Counted from the stretch's first letter, positions 31,690 through 44,213 are shown. The stretch is DNA of 64,000 nt from Lytechinus pictus (GCF_037042905.1 NC_087259.1:19543501-19607500); one strand, 5' to 3'. Translations and numbers: made by a program. The notes: generated by a model not told the origin, from the sequence alone.

Positions 31690-32283
31690 TTAAGGGGATA
31701 CTCCAGGCTGAAGATATTTATATCTTTATAAATAGAGTGCAATTCACAGAGCAAAATGCTGAAAATTTGATCAAAATCGGATAACAAATAACGAAGTTAT
31801 TGAATTTTAAAGATTTGCATTATTCCGGTGTAACAGTTCTAGGCATGTCGTCATATATATTCAACAGGTCATGTAAATGGGCTGATGATGTCATTTCCCC
31901 ACTTGTTCTTTTAGGTTTATTCAAACATTTTCTACCAAGAACTAAAACAATTGGATTGACAACTGATAAGTGCATTAGTTATGTATTGTCGCAAATTATT
32001 TTATCATAATGGAGACACATCATTTACACAATATGAAAAAATTAAACATTTATGATTTCATGACTTGTAATAACATAAGAAAAAGGAAAATGGGCATGTG
32101 ACATCATCAGCCCACCTAATGACGACGTGCATATAACTGTTTTCACAAAATATTGCTGAACTTTAAACTTCAATAACTTCGTTATTTGTTATCCGATTTT
32201 GATGAAATTTTCAGCATTTTGATTTGTGAAATTTACTCTATTTATTTAGATATGAATATATTCAGCCCGGAGAATCCTTTTAA
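31690..32283. mobile_element. TTAA foldback element (GGGGATACTCCAGG type)
   Basis: TTAA/GGGGATACTCCAGGCTGA and TTCAGCCCGGAGAATCCTT/TTAA are inverted ends. Arms share AAATTTTCAGCATTTTG / CAAAATGCTGAAAATTTGA and AACTTCGTTATTTGTTATCC. Confidence 0.8.
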
Positions 32284-32436
32284 ACATAGTTGTGTTGAAC
32301 GTAATAATCACTTGGAAGAGCATGAACTTGTCTTTAGTCACGATGAGTCAGTGGTGGTTCATTTTGCATTTATAAATTAAATGGGGTTATTAAGTTTTAG
32401 TGCCTAAAATCCTATGCATTTGGTGCGTGTTCGTGT

Positions 32437-32572
32437 GGGGGGGGGGGGCATGGCGTCCACCTTGTAACAGCCATGTACTCCACGGTGTGAATGGAAGATT
32501 GCAGGGGATATTACTCCCCATTCTTTTATTCTTTTCGACAAGTATTGGCAGCCCCCCCCCCCCCCCCCCGCT
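32437..32572. repeat. G-run and C-run bounded foldback fragment
   Basis: A G run then CATGGCGTCCACCTTGTAAC at the left; a long C run then GCTGGCATTGC at the right. Confidence 0.45.
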
Positions 32573-32714
32573 GGCATTGCACAAATTGTAACAAGCTAAT
32601 TTCGGTGGTTTGACGGGGGCGTCGGCCTGGCCAGCAAAACAAAAATACTACAACTTGAAAACATTTTGATGTGCATGCTGTTTACAGCTATCACCATCTC
32701 GTCACCGTATTTTC

Positions 32715-32975
32715 AAATGGGTGACGAAAGCGAACGGGCATTTGTCGCACGAATTAGAGCGCAATTACTCGCGTTTTGTTCGCGATCGCCCGGGTTGAAA
32801 GAACGACGGCAGACGGCAAAGCCATTAGAATTTTCGCCCGCCAAGTCCGTGAAATTCGCCAACAGCTGGTTTCCACATCGTCGGCCCTGAGTTCGCGGTC
32901 GACCCCGTCGGCGGGTTGGTGTAGTGTCACACTGCGGAGTGCATCTCACGACCCTAGGGGCGAGCGACCCCCAGA
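32715..32975. promoter_or_regulatory. CpG-dense island, function unknown
   Basis: About thirty CpGs fall within 250 bases, in contrast to CpG-poor AT-rich flanks. Frames on both strands are open (74, 68 and 95 codons) as expected from GC-rich sequence. It could be a promoter, an unrecognised exon or unmethylated element DNA. No TATA box or splice context decides between these. Confidence 0.35.
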
Positions 32976-33447
32976 GCTGTAGGGGCACGTCACGTTCCAT
33001 GCATCCCGTCTCACATTCTCATCGTATACTATTCCAGTATATTCAATGTCAATTGGCAGTGCTCTCTGCTCCACTTCTTTGCCCTATTCCATGTCCAGGA
33101 TCACATAAATTATCAAGAGTAAGAATACCCCCCCCCCTCACTACACTCGAATAAAATTTCAAGGAAACCCTCATTCCATCTGGTTAAACATAAATGTTAA
33201 CTTTCTTCCAGTCTAAAAAGTTAAATAAAATAATAAGCGTGTATCCAGTGTCATGACATTCATTTTGTTTTAAGTCAGGGGCAGTGCTACTATAGGGGTG
33301 GGGCAATAATTGCCCCATAATTTTCTAAGTGATGAAAAAAGAAGGAGAACAAAAGAAACGGAACATTTAAGGGGATGAGGGTATGAAACAAACATTGAAA
33401 TGATAAATCGGTTCATTTTAACTATAAAAATGATAAACTCGCCTTCC

Positions 33448-34049
33448 TTAAAGGGGAATCCAACCCAAATAAAAACTTGTTTTTATAAGAAAAAGAAAAG
33501 TCAGACAAGTTGATAGGTGAAAGTTTGAACAATATTGGACAAACAACAAGAAAGTTATGAATTTTTCAAAGTTGTAAATATTGGTAATCACTATACTCAT
33601 GGAGACTTCAAATTGGCCGCATATGGGATGTCATAGTGATGTAAGGCAAGGACTACTCTTCCATGTACTCCACTACATATTATGGCTAAAATGTCATTTT
33701 TCCTCAAAGTTTTATTTCAAATTATATTTTTTTTTCATGAGGACATTTAACAATATACTACCTGGGTTATATTTAGATTACTGCCCCAGGGGAATGGGTA
33801 CTTGGAGAAAACCACAAATCCCTGATAATAAAGTACATGGCCTATGGGAAGGTTGTCCTTGCCCCTTGTCATAATTTACTTACCCAGTTGCCAATTTGAA
33901 ATCTATATACTATTAGTGATCCCAATTTTAAAGCAGCTATAACTTTCTTATTTCTTGTCCGATTTATTTCAAATTTTCACCATTCTGTTTAATTTATTTT
34001 TCTCCTTCCCAACACAACATTTTATGGCCAAGGCTGGATTCCCCTTTAA
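33448..34049. mobile_element. TTAA foldback element (AGGGGAATCCAACC type)
   Basis: TTAA/AGGGGAATCCAACCCAAA and GGCTGGATTCCCCT/TTAA bound about 600 bases with long inverted arms (CTATACTCATGGAGAC, GATGTCATAGTG; AACTTTCTTATTTCTTGTCC). Confidence 0.82.
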
Positions 34050-34401
34050 GTTCTTTTCAATTCAAATTTGAGGACCGTCCCTCTTTCCTGAGCCTTTTGT
34101 TGAATATAAATGCAGGGATGGAAGGGATAATTGTGGGGAGTATTTACGTATAAAAATACAATGAAATTCTCGTTTCCTTCCAAATAGAATTCACGATGCA
34201 AACTACGCATTCACATTTGATGTTGTAAAATGAATTAAAACATCGAGGCTCGTGGAAACTATTTTGAAAAGGGAGCCATCTACGTCCACTCTGCGGTATC
34301 AAGAAGAGAGACAGGCAAAAATGAGGTGCTGAGAGTGCATTGCATGGCCGAATCGCAGGGGAAGTAGTGCGGAAGCGGGGATCACTCCAAAATCAACCAA
34401 G

Positions 34402-34986
34402 TTGGTGCATTCATTGGAACCCAAACTCGACACATTATTCCAAAAGCCAGTCTGGACTCCTAAATGCCTTCCCTCCCTCATCTATCACCCTGGTCTATCA
34501 CACAGACAATGTGAGATTAGCACACGATTGTTGTTCAAAGGCGTCTTGTTAAGTGCTTCTAAAACTCATTCATTGAGCGTAACGTCACATCGTGGAATTA
34601 ACGAAGGAGTTTTTCCCTTTCTCTCTTTCTTTCATTTCGGCTATTTAAAGCGAGCTCCACTAATGGGATTTCAATTCGACTGTCTCGAAAGTAACCTTTT
34701 ATACTCGGATCACTGTCGGCAGTTGACGTTTTTGGAAGATCCAAGGTTTCATTTTTACTCAAACATCGTCTGCCAACTCTGCCTTAAACAGGACACCTTA
34801 ACGAAGCTGCCGTTTTCCCCTGGATTTCATTCCGCAGAACTCACCCCAAACCTAAATACACCCATATCAATCAGGATCAACAACGTTTTACCTCAGAGGC
34901 AAGCTGCATTTCAAGTTCCTATTGCTAAGGATTGGATATCATTAAAGGATACCTTACAAATCTTACTTGGATTAATGTTAAATTGA
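34402..34986 (+). other. Longest stop-free stretch in the window (194 codons), product unrecognised
   Basis: It is in the same frame as the signal-peptide ATG at 35023 but separated from it by two in-frame stops. It overlaps the TATA-like box. No domain, signal peptide or repeat similarity is recognised. It may be a chance frame over a promoter/5' UTR or an undetected gene; I favour chance. Confidence 0.2.
34642..34649 (+). promoter_or_regulatory. TATA-like box upstream of the candidate signal-peptide exon
   Basis: TATTTAAA, about 370 bases before the ATG at 35023. A start near 34673 would give a 5' UTR of about 350 bases. It is supported only by position and motif. Confidence 0.3.
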
Positions 34987-35022
34987 AGACCAGTACAGGT
35001 GACATCGTATTCATAACTTAAG

Positions 35023-35113
35023 ATGGGACACTTAAGGAGCTATTTACAGTATGCAGTTGTGGTCTTTGCATCGCTTTGGTTTTCGAGGAGTTCCTTAGCC
35101 CGAACCAGTTTAC
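35023..35113 (+). CDS. Candidate first coding exon with signal peptide, gene otherwise unplaced
   Basis: ATG in a good context (AAGATGG) follows an in-frame TAA nine bases upstream and opens 30 codons ending at a strong donor C/GTAAGT. Residues 8-26 (LQYAVVVFASLWFSRSSLA) form a convincing signal peptide with a likely cleavage after SLA. No downstream exon with a matching phase could be recognised as far as 64 kb, so either the first intron is very long or this is a chance exon. The product is unknown and probably secreted or membrane-bound. Confidence 0.42.
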
Positions 35114-35344
35114 GTAAGTTCAATATTTTTTTTCTTTATTCATCGTAATCGTCTTAATGATGTTTACTATTAAATTTCATCGATAACTCTTTTTCATTTT
35201 GCTTCGTTATGTACACTTTATTTGCTAAGTGTGTCTCTTATGTGTCTTTGGTGTTTTCTTCAAGTATAGTGGAAGAACCATATCCAATTTTCAAACCATC
35301 AAGATTCCAATTAGAACTTTCCCAATCAAAATGCACACTATGTC

Positions 35345-35553
35345 CACTCTAAAAACAAATCATTAAAAAAAATGACTAGTTAATAGGGTCAGCTGGGTGC
35401 AAATAATTCTAGTCATTTGACTACATTCTAGTCGTATTTTACTAGAACAGAGTTATTTCTGACTAGAAAATATGTCAGAAATGTGACTAGACATATCAGT
35501 TGCACCCAGCTGACTACTGGTCTAGTCAATTTGACTGATTTGTTTTCAGTGTG
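35345..35553. mobile_element. MITE with CACTCTAAAAACAAAT ends
   Basis: CACTCTAAAAACAAATCATT and GATTTGTTTTCAGTGTG are inverted ends. Inner arms TCAGCTGGGTGCAA / TTGCACCCAGCTGA and repeated CTAGTCA motifs follow. Confidence 0.78.
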
Positions 35554-35744
35554 TATAACCTTAATTAACACCAACAGAATGATATAATTTCAGTCGCTTA
35601 CATTGTTTGATGTTTTGAATGGAATCCATAGCGATAGTTGATTCATTCAGGTGTCTATATTGGAATTTTAATGGCACATTCATTCATTCATGAATTTATG
35701 ACGAAAAAAGTATACAGTATTGTGAAAATGGAAAAAATAAATTT

Positions 35745-35832
35745 TGTTTGAATGAATGAAATGAATGAATGAATAAATGAATGAATACATGAATGGGTGA
35801 TTGATTGAATGAATGAATGAATGAATGAATAG
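35745..35832 (-). repeat. (GAAT)n microsatellite
   Basis: GAATGAATGAAT-type tetranucleotide repeat with ATAA and ACAT interruptions. Confidence 0.85.
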
Positions 35833-35834
35833 AC

Positions 35835-37390
35835 GAACGAATAAGATAGGCCTATAGCGTTTGAAGGTGGTGGTACTTGGTTGCAAAGAAAATTCAAACA
35901 GAATGACAATCACTAATGTTTTTGCTGTCAAAGACTTTTATGATTGAATGTGATGCGTCCTCAACTAAGTTTGAATTTGCAACTGTTGTTTTGAAGAAAA
36001 AAATTATAAAGGTAAACCACATCGGGTATCAACGACCACAGGAGAATAGCCTTGTAACTTCAATCTTTTTTGTTGGGTCATCATGTTGACCATTGTTTCT
36101 TTTTGTCTCGACCATTCACATCCGTTTTCATTAATGTTATGGTCATCGACGCCGCCCATCTACCGTGTCTACGTCATAATGCGCCGACCACTTGCATGAC
36201 TGGGAGGACATTTAATAAATGTTCTTTAATAATTTCGGCCTTCTGCGTTCTTACTCAACTTAATGAAACGTTCTAATGAAATTACTGTTTGCACACCGTC
36301 ATGCTTGTTTACGTCATGATCATCAGATCGTTGATATTTCACCAAAAATGTTATAAATCAATCTTTCATCCAATTAATTATTATTGCTTATGGTAAAAAC
36401 CATCCGTTTCTGTCTTGTAAGCAGGAAATCACCAATCGTAAAATGAAAAAAACAAACTAATCTGCGTGTTTTGTAAGAATCGGTGATTGATAACAAGAAA
36501 TTTGCATGCAATTGCAAGTTTCGATGCTTACGTATACTTTTTAAATTATTGTTTAGCAGTGTATACCTAATTCTACTTAAATGACTTAACAAGTTAAATG
36601 TTATTTTCTCTAAAAATGGGACTATGATATCTACAAGAAAAAATAGAGATAGATGACTTTATTCGAATCACATGGTTCGACACCTTTTCAGCAAGACTAT
36701 ATACAGTACAGGCATGCTAAGTTTTCGTTCTCAAATTGAGAATCAATTGTTACATTATATAGCACACCTTGCCCACCTGCCGATTTGAACTAAAGGTATA
36801 GCCTTATTTTGAACTTTAAAGCTCGAGTCAAGTTTATTCGGATAAAACGGAAAGCAGTCATGAGCAAAGGACTTCAAATGTTATCAGGTTCATGACAATA
36901 AGTCGTCGATAAGGACGATACGGCGTTTAAACATTTGCTGAGTAAAAAAAAACTCCAGTGATCTATACGTTGCATGAGGTTTATGATACACTCATTATCC
37001 CTTATGTGTTTTATTCCATCATAAATCAATACCTACACTGATCTAAATGTTTGTTGATTAAAGGTATCGCTATTGTACAAAAAGTCATAAAGATAATTCT
37101 ACTAGCTCGATGTGTCTACAAACATCTTACATTAGTGGAGGAGAAAAATGAAATATTAAAAATTCATAGGATGAAATACAATAAAGCAGGTAAGCTGGTG
37201 TGGGGCATTAGCGACTTCCCTCATTTACATACAGCCTGTTCTTTGCATCACCGTTTGGTGATATTAAGCAATCGTTTTCTTTTCTGCTGAAATTTTACAT
37301 CATTTTTTCAAAATTAATTTTGCGTACCATACTTGCCTGATCTTTCTCTAGTTGTTCAAGTTATCTGGATGTTGAATAGGCTTATAGCCT
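35835..37390. other. No gene recognised
   Basis: AT-rich; it contains a possible reversed 3'-end motif GATGACTTTATTCGAATC at 36652. No splice-bounded coding segment fits the phase-1 exon ending at 35113. Confidence 0.45.
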
Positions 37391-37520
37391 TTAAAAGGGA
37401 AATCCACCCTGACAAAATGTATGAAGGTTTGAGAAAAATCCATTCAAAGATTAAGAAAGATTTTAGAATTTTAAGTTTTTGATTTGTGCCGACGTCATTT
37501 ACGAGCAGCTGCCCCATAAG

Positions 37521-38432
37521 TTAAAGGACAAGTCCACCCCAACAAAAGCTGATTTGAATAAGAAGAGAAAAATCAAACAAGCATAACACTGAAAATTTCA
37601 TCAAAATCGGATGTAAAATAAGAAAGTTATGACATTTCAAAGTTTCACTTAATTTCACAAAACAGTTAGATGCACATACCGGTCGGTATTCAAATGAGGG
37701 AACTGATGACATCACTCACTCACTATTTCTTTTGTATTTTATTATATGAAATTTGAAATAGTCTAATTTTCTCCCCATTGTCCTGTGAAAAAAAGTTTTA
37801 TTTCTCCGTGAACATGTGGAATTACCATTATTTAATATTGTATCGTTCAGTCAAGTTGGTCCTTATTGCTTTTTTGGCCCATATAGATTTAAGTGTTATA
37901 CGTTATACTTTTTTTTCTTTTTGAGTGGTCCACCCTTTACAAGCTTTGCTTTTTAGTGGGCCACTCCATTTTTCCAACATATCTTGCATATTATTATCAA
38001 ATTGGAAATATTATCTTCTGTATCTAGTGTATATTTTTTGTATTTGGTTTATTTGAATATTTATGTCATTTATATTGTCTGATGTTATGTTTTATATATT
38101 GTTATTATTGCATTGTAAAATTTGTTGGAAAAATGAATAAATAAATGAATGAATGAATGAATGAATTGTCAAATCTGTAAAAAATGAAAAATATTGTATA
38201 ATTCAAACAATAAAAAAATGAAAGAAATAGTGAGTAAGGGACATCATCGATTCTCTCATTTGCATGAGACTGATTTGTGCATATAACTGTTTTGTGAAAA
38301 ATAACCTAATCTTTAAAATTTCATAACTTTCTTATTTTACATCCGATTCTGATGAAACTTTCAACGTTATGCTTGCTTGATTTTTCTCTGTTGATTTAAA
38401 TAAACATTTTTCTGGGGTGGACTTGACCTTAA
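37521..38432. mobile_element. TTAA foldback element (inner), itself carrying a LINE fragment
   Basis: TTAA/AGGACAAGTCCACCCCAAC and GGGGTGGACTTGACC/TTAA bound it. Arms share AATTTCATCAAAATCGGATG, AAAATAAGAAAGTTATGACA and their complements with the copies at 40431 and 48906. Its extra 300 bases over those copies are explained by the LINE piece at 37869-38168. Confidence 0.85.
37869..38168 (+). mobile_element. LINE 3' end inserted in a TTAA element
   Basis: The stem GAGTGGTCCAC (37923) / GTGGGCCACTC (to 37966) encloses AAGCTTTGCTTTTTAGTGGG, followed by AT-rich sequence and the tail AATAAATAAATGAATGAATG. Host sequence reads GGTCCTTATTG before and ATTGTCAAATCTG after. Sister elements have this junction uninterrupted (reversed, near 40693 and 49160). 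Confidence 0.72.
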
Positions 38433-38789
38433 GTAGTATAAAATGCATTAATTTTAATTTCATAATGATCCATGATGACTATCATTTATTTTCTTTCAGG
38501 AAAAATGAAAAGTGAAATAATTTTTTTCTTGATATACCGAGGGTACAATAAAAACCGTTTTCATATATATATTTTTTTTAGAAAAGGCAATTACATTGAT
38601 TTTTATTTTTACTACACGATATATGAGGTAGCTGCTCGCATATGACGTCACAAATGAAAAAACTCTTTAAATTCTAACAACTTTCTTAATCTTTGGTGGA
38701 TTTTTCTCAAACATTCACCAATATTCCTTGTCATTTTTTTTTTGCTATTTTTACAACAAACTTTATGTCAGGGTGAACTTTCCCTTTAA

Positions 38790-40430
38790 ATCTGAATATC
38801 ATCCATCTGAATGACTCTTCCTTCAACCTATCTAGCAAACAGATTTAGGTCATAATACTGTCAATATCTTGCGATGATCTCTGTAGGGGTAGTAGACTTG
38901 TAGTCCCACACGATAAGGTTATGTATACGTGTGTACAGAGATTATCAATGCTTCCTTCTCTTAATTATAAGTGCAAACTTAATTTGCGCTCTGACACCCA
39001 CTTGCTACTGCTTAGTGTTTTAAATCGGCTCAGAATTCACAGAAAACCCCCTGTATTTATCAAGGAATGTAGATCTAAAGAGGTCATTAGGATTCAATGT
39101 AACTTAAGTACAGTGTAAGAATTAGATTAGTAAATTCTTATTCATTATTGGATTAAAGGGAACATGTGTTTTTATGTGGTTAAACATTAGTTTTCAAATG
39201 CATGTTTCAAGGATGAATTTTCATTACGAGAATTGTCACCTTAGAAATTATTTACCGGAAATGCTATGTTCGTTCTCAATTGAGTAACTTTAGATCTTTC
39301 ACAGAGTATTCTAATGGATTGCCATTTGGTGTTTATAATGTCAAAGTTTATAACACCTTACTGATCTGTTGATAGTGTAGTTAGTCTAAACCAGATCGGT
39401 GTTTGTTTGTTATCAAAGGCAAAGAGCGAAATTCATAAAATGACAATTTTACATGAAATTTCCTTTCCTAAGGTTTCAGCTGCTGAAACTACATGACATG
39501 TATAGTGCAGATCTTTTACAAGTTTTATCAGTTTCCTTAGTTAATATTTGGGGATGGATTTGGTGGCCGGGGGAGGGGTGGGAAAGTACGGCTTATACTA
39601 AGCTATACACTTATTCATTCATGTTATTTCTACCCTTGACGAGGCCCGGTGCTCTTGTAACCAGGTGATTTGAGTTCATGTGCTCGCGCCCCTGGATAAG
39701 GCATTGTACAACATTACCAGGTCCTTCGGATAGGACCCTAGCTAAGCCGTCAATCTTCTAGTTTCTTACATGAGCACTCATGCTTTCTTAGTATTCATTT
39801 TAAAAAGGGCTTCATCTCCATACAACTTGCTATAGATGATATCCTTAGGTAGCCTATAGCCTACATGTAGGCCTATTCAATACCGACATAGCCCACATAG
39901 GTTAAAACGTCAAAAATGATTATACGATGGGCATCTATGTCAGATTCAGTCTTCCAAAACAACAAGGACATTATTTTATCAATCCCAGGTTTGTCGAATA
40001 TTTCTTCAAGTTCATGTACCACCTAATTCAATCGGACCAGTGCAAACAAAGTACGCCAGAGTCCCGGCGTGAAGCCAGCTCGCTTCCCCGCTGTTCCCAC
40101 AATAATATCACAATTGCAAATCTCGCATGAATGCCCAAGTTCAAGACCGCTGTACTAGATTTTTGTCTTCTCCCCTTTCTCATCCCGATGTAATTCGAGT
40201 TTAAAGGTGAGGTCATATCCTTCTGAGGCGTTGTGAAAGGAAGAAATTCTGTTTTTCGAAATAGATGTTTTCAATAAGTTGTTTGTTTTTAAAGATTTCT
40301 TTGTGTCCTATTAATGGTATGATTGATTGGGATGAATGCGATGTTGTTCTTGCATACCTTTCGCACTTCTCACGATTTTTATTTTATTTTGGTGAATTCT
40401 TTAAGACTTTACTTTTTTACAGTGAATTTC
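38790..40430. other. No gene recognised
   Basis: Apart from the SINE fragment near 39.7 kb, nothing stands out. A G+C-richer patch at 40040-40090 has no coding signature. Confidence 0.45.
39640..39755 (+). mobile_element. Degenerate tRNA-type SINE body fragment
   Basis: CCCCTGGATAAGGCATTGTA then ACATTACCAGGTCCTTCGGA and TAGGACC follow the order of the conserved body of invertebrate tRNA SINEs (CCTTGGACAAGGCA..., CCTCCGGATGGGAC). The tRNA head is not recognisable. Confidence 0.4.
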
Positions 40431-41041
40431 TTAAAGGTCAAGTCCACCCCAACAAAATGTTGATTTGAATCATTAGAGAAAAATCAAACAAACACAATGC
40501 TGAAAATTTCATCAAAATCGGATGCAAAATAAGAAAGTTATGACATTTCAAAGTTTCGCTTATTTTTAAGAAAATAGTTATATGAACGAGCCAGTTACAT
40601 CCAAATTAGAGAGTCGATGATGTCACTCACTCACTATTTCTTTTGTTTTTTATTGTTTGAATTATACATTATTTCAATTTTTACGAATTTGACGATTAGG
40701 ACCTCCTTGCCTGAACCACAAAATGTTAAAATAATGGAATTCCACGTATTCAGGGAGGAATGGAACTTCATTTCACATGACAATGACGAGAAAATCAAAA
40801 TATTTCATAATTCTCATAATAAAATACAAAAGAAATAGTGAGTGAGTGATGTCATCAGTTCCCTCATTTGCATACCGACCGGGATGTGCATATAACTCTT
40901 TTGTGAAATGAAGCGAAACTTTAAAATGTCATAACTTTCTTATTTTACATCCGATTTTGATGAAATTTTCAGTGTTATGCTTGTTGGATTTTTCTCTTTT
41001 TATTCAAATCAAATTTTTGTTGGGGTGGACTTGTCCTTTAA
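40431..41041. mobile_element. TTAA foldback element (AGGTCAAGTCCACC type)
   Basis: TTAA/AGGTCAAGTCCACCCCAAC and GTTGGGGTGGACTTGTCCT/TTAA bound 611 bases. Long inverted arms contain GATGTCACTCACTCACTATT and its complement around a short unpaired centre. Confidence 0.9.
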
Positions 41042-42354
41042 CTATGTTCTAGCTTGAAGAACATACGCAGATAGCCAACAACACTAAATTTGTTTCAACT
41101 TCAGAAACTGAAGAGAAATGATAATTTGGTCTTTGTTGCACATAAGTTATACGCGAATCATAATCCTCCTTCACTCGAGTTTTAACAGAGGGTTTAGGGT
41201 TCGAAACTCAGTCACGATGGCATCAATAATTCGTTGTATTGCGCTGATATTCTGTTGCCACCCTTTGGCTCATGCGTATCTGGGAATTATTACGTAACAC
41301 AATGCATGGCCAACTAGAAGATGGGTGCGGCTACCCTATATGGCATACGAAGAAAACAAAAAACAATCTTTTTTTTCTTAAATGACTAAAGCAATGAAGA
41401 TCTTGCTTGGAATATGGCTATATTTCATATATTATGTGTATAATCAAGATTTTCCAAGACCACTAATCTTTTTTTATTAAAAAATAGCCAATGATTGTTT
41501 ACCAACAACATCTAAAAATTGTCATACATAATTATATCTGCATTTACCTGTGGAAAAAGGAGCCTCTGTGATAATACGCTTAACCATATACGTGCATGAA
41601 TTCAAATCAAATCGAATGGAAACTAAATCTTAAAAAAAAAGTTTTAAGAAATAAAAAAAATCCCTCATTTTATTACATATTACTACGCTTCCATATAGGC
41701 TAATGCTATTTAATGTAAAAATGAGTCGCTTTTCACATGCATACTAATTTTCTATTCATCCCCAAAAGGCTTCTTGTATTTCAATTTCTCAGGTGAGACA
41801 GGTGAATTATTAAAAGGTGTTGATTTGAGAGATAATCTCAGCATCATCAACCAACAGAAGGTCACTACTATGACGTGATCAATGACGACATTTACAAGAT
41901 CACATGTGTAACGACGGAAGAAGAAATTGTGTAAATTCAATTTCAGTCGACCGACGGGTCTGTTATCGCGTGGAATATTGGTTCACTTTGATTGATAAAA
42001 CAGATATGAATAGGCCTTGTGGATAAATTATGCAATTTTTAATGGATCACGTAACATATATAGAATCGTTATCGGTTAATTACAGGGGAGTGAAAATGAT
42101 GTATTGATGGGACAGGCGAAATTATGTTGTATAAAACATTGTAACATTTATCAATCATATGGAATTATTTGATTTATCGCATTTATTCAAACGTTAATCG
42201 CATCATTATTTTTCAGGTTAATTGTTAATTACCATGATCGTAATCACCATACAATATCAAACTCAGGTTGATTTGAGATCACCAGATTAAATTTTGATGC
42301 TAACATTACAAAAAAGTAACGAGTATTAGCTTCAAAAGGCAGTTATTCTTCTAC
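41042..42354. other. No gene recognised; possible SINE remnant near 41200
   Basis: GGGTTCGAAACTC at 41199-41211 resembles a pol III B box, but no A box or body was convincing. The rest is AT-rich. Confidence 0.4.
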
Positions 42355-42617
42355 ACAATGGCGGATGCAGGGGGGGGGGGCACGGTCGAGTCCGACCCTT
42401 GCCCCCTTTTTAGAGTCATGAAGATGTATTTATTGGAAAGTGTCTGGCATACGCATGTGAATTCTTTTTTTTATATCATTTTTTTTTTTGGGGGGGGGGT
42501 TGTCAGAGCATGAATCACTTTCATTCGGGAATGCAAACCTTTTTTTTTTATTTTCGTAAAATTTTCTGAACATAAATGCCCACCACCGCCTTTGGAAAAT
42601 CCTGTATCCACCCCTAC
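42355..42617. mobile_element. Foldback element with GGCGGATGCAGGGGG end
   Basis: ATGGCGGATGCAGGGGGGG at the left; GCCTTTGGAAAATCCTGTAT then CCACCCCTA at the right is roughly inverted. T9G10 lies at 42480. The related GGATCCAG / GTATCCAGGATTTT ends occur at 16310 and 16690. Confidence 0.5.
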
Positions 42618-42687
42618 TTATACATGTAGGCCTATACCATGTATACTGCATCTGATAGACGTATATTATATGAAACGTTCTTTAAAC

Positions 42688-43670
42688 TTACTTTCGGAAT
42701 AATGGAATAGTAGTGAGGTCACAAGCACAACGGGTGAGGGGATAGCCTTTTGAAAATAAAAGGGGAACCTCCTGCACCCTTCTTAAATTTTGAATATGAA
42801 AACTTATGAAAGTGTCCCTAGCAGATGCACATATCCACCCCTCCCCCTCCTCCACTAATTTCGGCTTTGTGTGAAAGTGAAAGGGTGTTGCAAATCTAAA
42901 GTATAATTCGGCATGTAGCTTGCTTTGAGAAGTAAATTCACAATCAATCAAGTTGAAATGAAAGAAACTATAATGATATTGATGGGTGCTATTTTCGCCG
43001 TCAGGAAAGGATGCCGGGATGCCCTTGACAATAATGTGAGGTTTTGACGAAGGTTGATTCTCCTTCAGGCCGGGCAAATTTGCTTGTTCTCGTTGCTGAA
43101 CTATCAAATCGTTGACAAGTTTGATTATGATTAATACCATGATATTACGATTTGATTTATTAGCTTTTGTGTTAAATCAATCACCCCTAAACCGCCACGC
43201 CGCACCGATAGAAATATGAATATTCATAATCGCGCAACGTGAGTACCAATTTTGGTTTGACAAAATGAAGTCAATGTATACGCAACGCCATGATTTTGAA
43301 AAAAATCATTCAAAGAAATCCAAATGAATATTTCCTCGACAAATGAATAATTGAACACTGAAATACGAAGAGTTTTGATTGAATGATGATGGACCAAATT
43401 ATGGAACTATTTATTATTATTTTTTTTAATAAAATATAAAAAGTACGTTGACAGGATAACAAAAACATCAAATGATAATACTGTACGGAGCTTACACTAA
43501 TATCAAACAGCTAGGGCAATATATCAACATTGTATATTTATCAGACAAATGGGTGATGTTGCAAGAAAATATTTGCAATTGATTGCAAATTTCCCTTACA
43601 AAATTAATATCAATGATAGAAAATCAATTTGAACTTCTTGTTTCTGAACATATACCAGCTACTGAAGTGA
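42688..43670. other. No gene recognised
   Basis: A 150-codon minus-strand frame (42688-43140) lacks splice or promoter context and overlaps repeat-like CATATCCACCCCTCCCCC. I treat it as chance. Confidence 0.4.
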
Positions 43671-44213
43671 TGCGGAGCAGATTATGACCGTTAGGATGAT
43701 GGAGGGGGGGGGGGGAGGGGGCACTGTATCTTTATTCAAGTTCAGTGCAATATGATAATTTTAAACGAAGTTCATCGGGAAAACAAATGCACAGAGAGTG
43801 TCATACATGTTATAGGTCAACTAGCACTTCATGAAATAGAGGTCATTGAAATTATCCTCCTTCGAGTTCAAAGGCCTTCGCAAGAAAACAAGTTGATTGA
43901 AATGACCAACATTCTAGGAAAGGTGAAGGAATATACGCGTCTGCATTTATTCTATCAAATTAAGGAGTGAGAACGATGATAATATCGGCTTTATAATGAT
44001 GTTTATTTCATAACTCAATGCCATGTAGGCCTAGTAAATACGTTTGTAGAATAGTGGATGTTTATTACATTATCATTCATGCTCTATTATAATTGATAAC
44101 GCAGTTATTGGTAATGCAGCATACAATATAATTTTCTTGTGATTGGTACACTTATTGAGAATGATTTAATTTGGACTTATTAAAACATCATAAATATTTC
44201 CATAACAAAACGA

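Larger units (their letters stand above)
37391..38789. mobile_element. TTAA foldback element (outer), split by a nested copy
   Basis: The left end TTAA/AAGGGAAATCCACCCTGAC and right end GTCAGGGTGAACTTTCCCT/TTAA are inverted. Matching inner blocks GACGTCATTTACGAGCAGCT and AGCTGCTCGCATATGACGTC flank an inserted second element at 37521-38432. Confidence 0.82.

Noticed and set aside
42688-43140. 150-codon minus-strand frame as a gene
   Set aside because: No domain, signal or splice support; part of the sequence resembles dispersed repeat edges.
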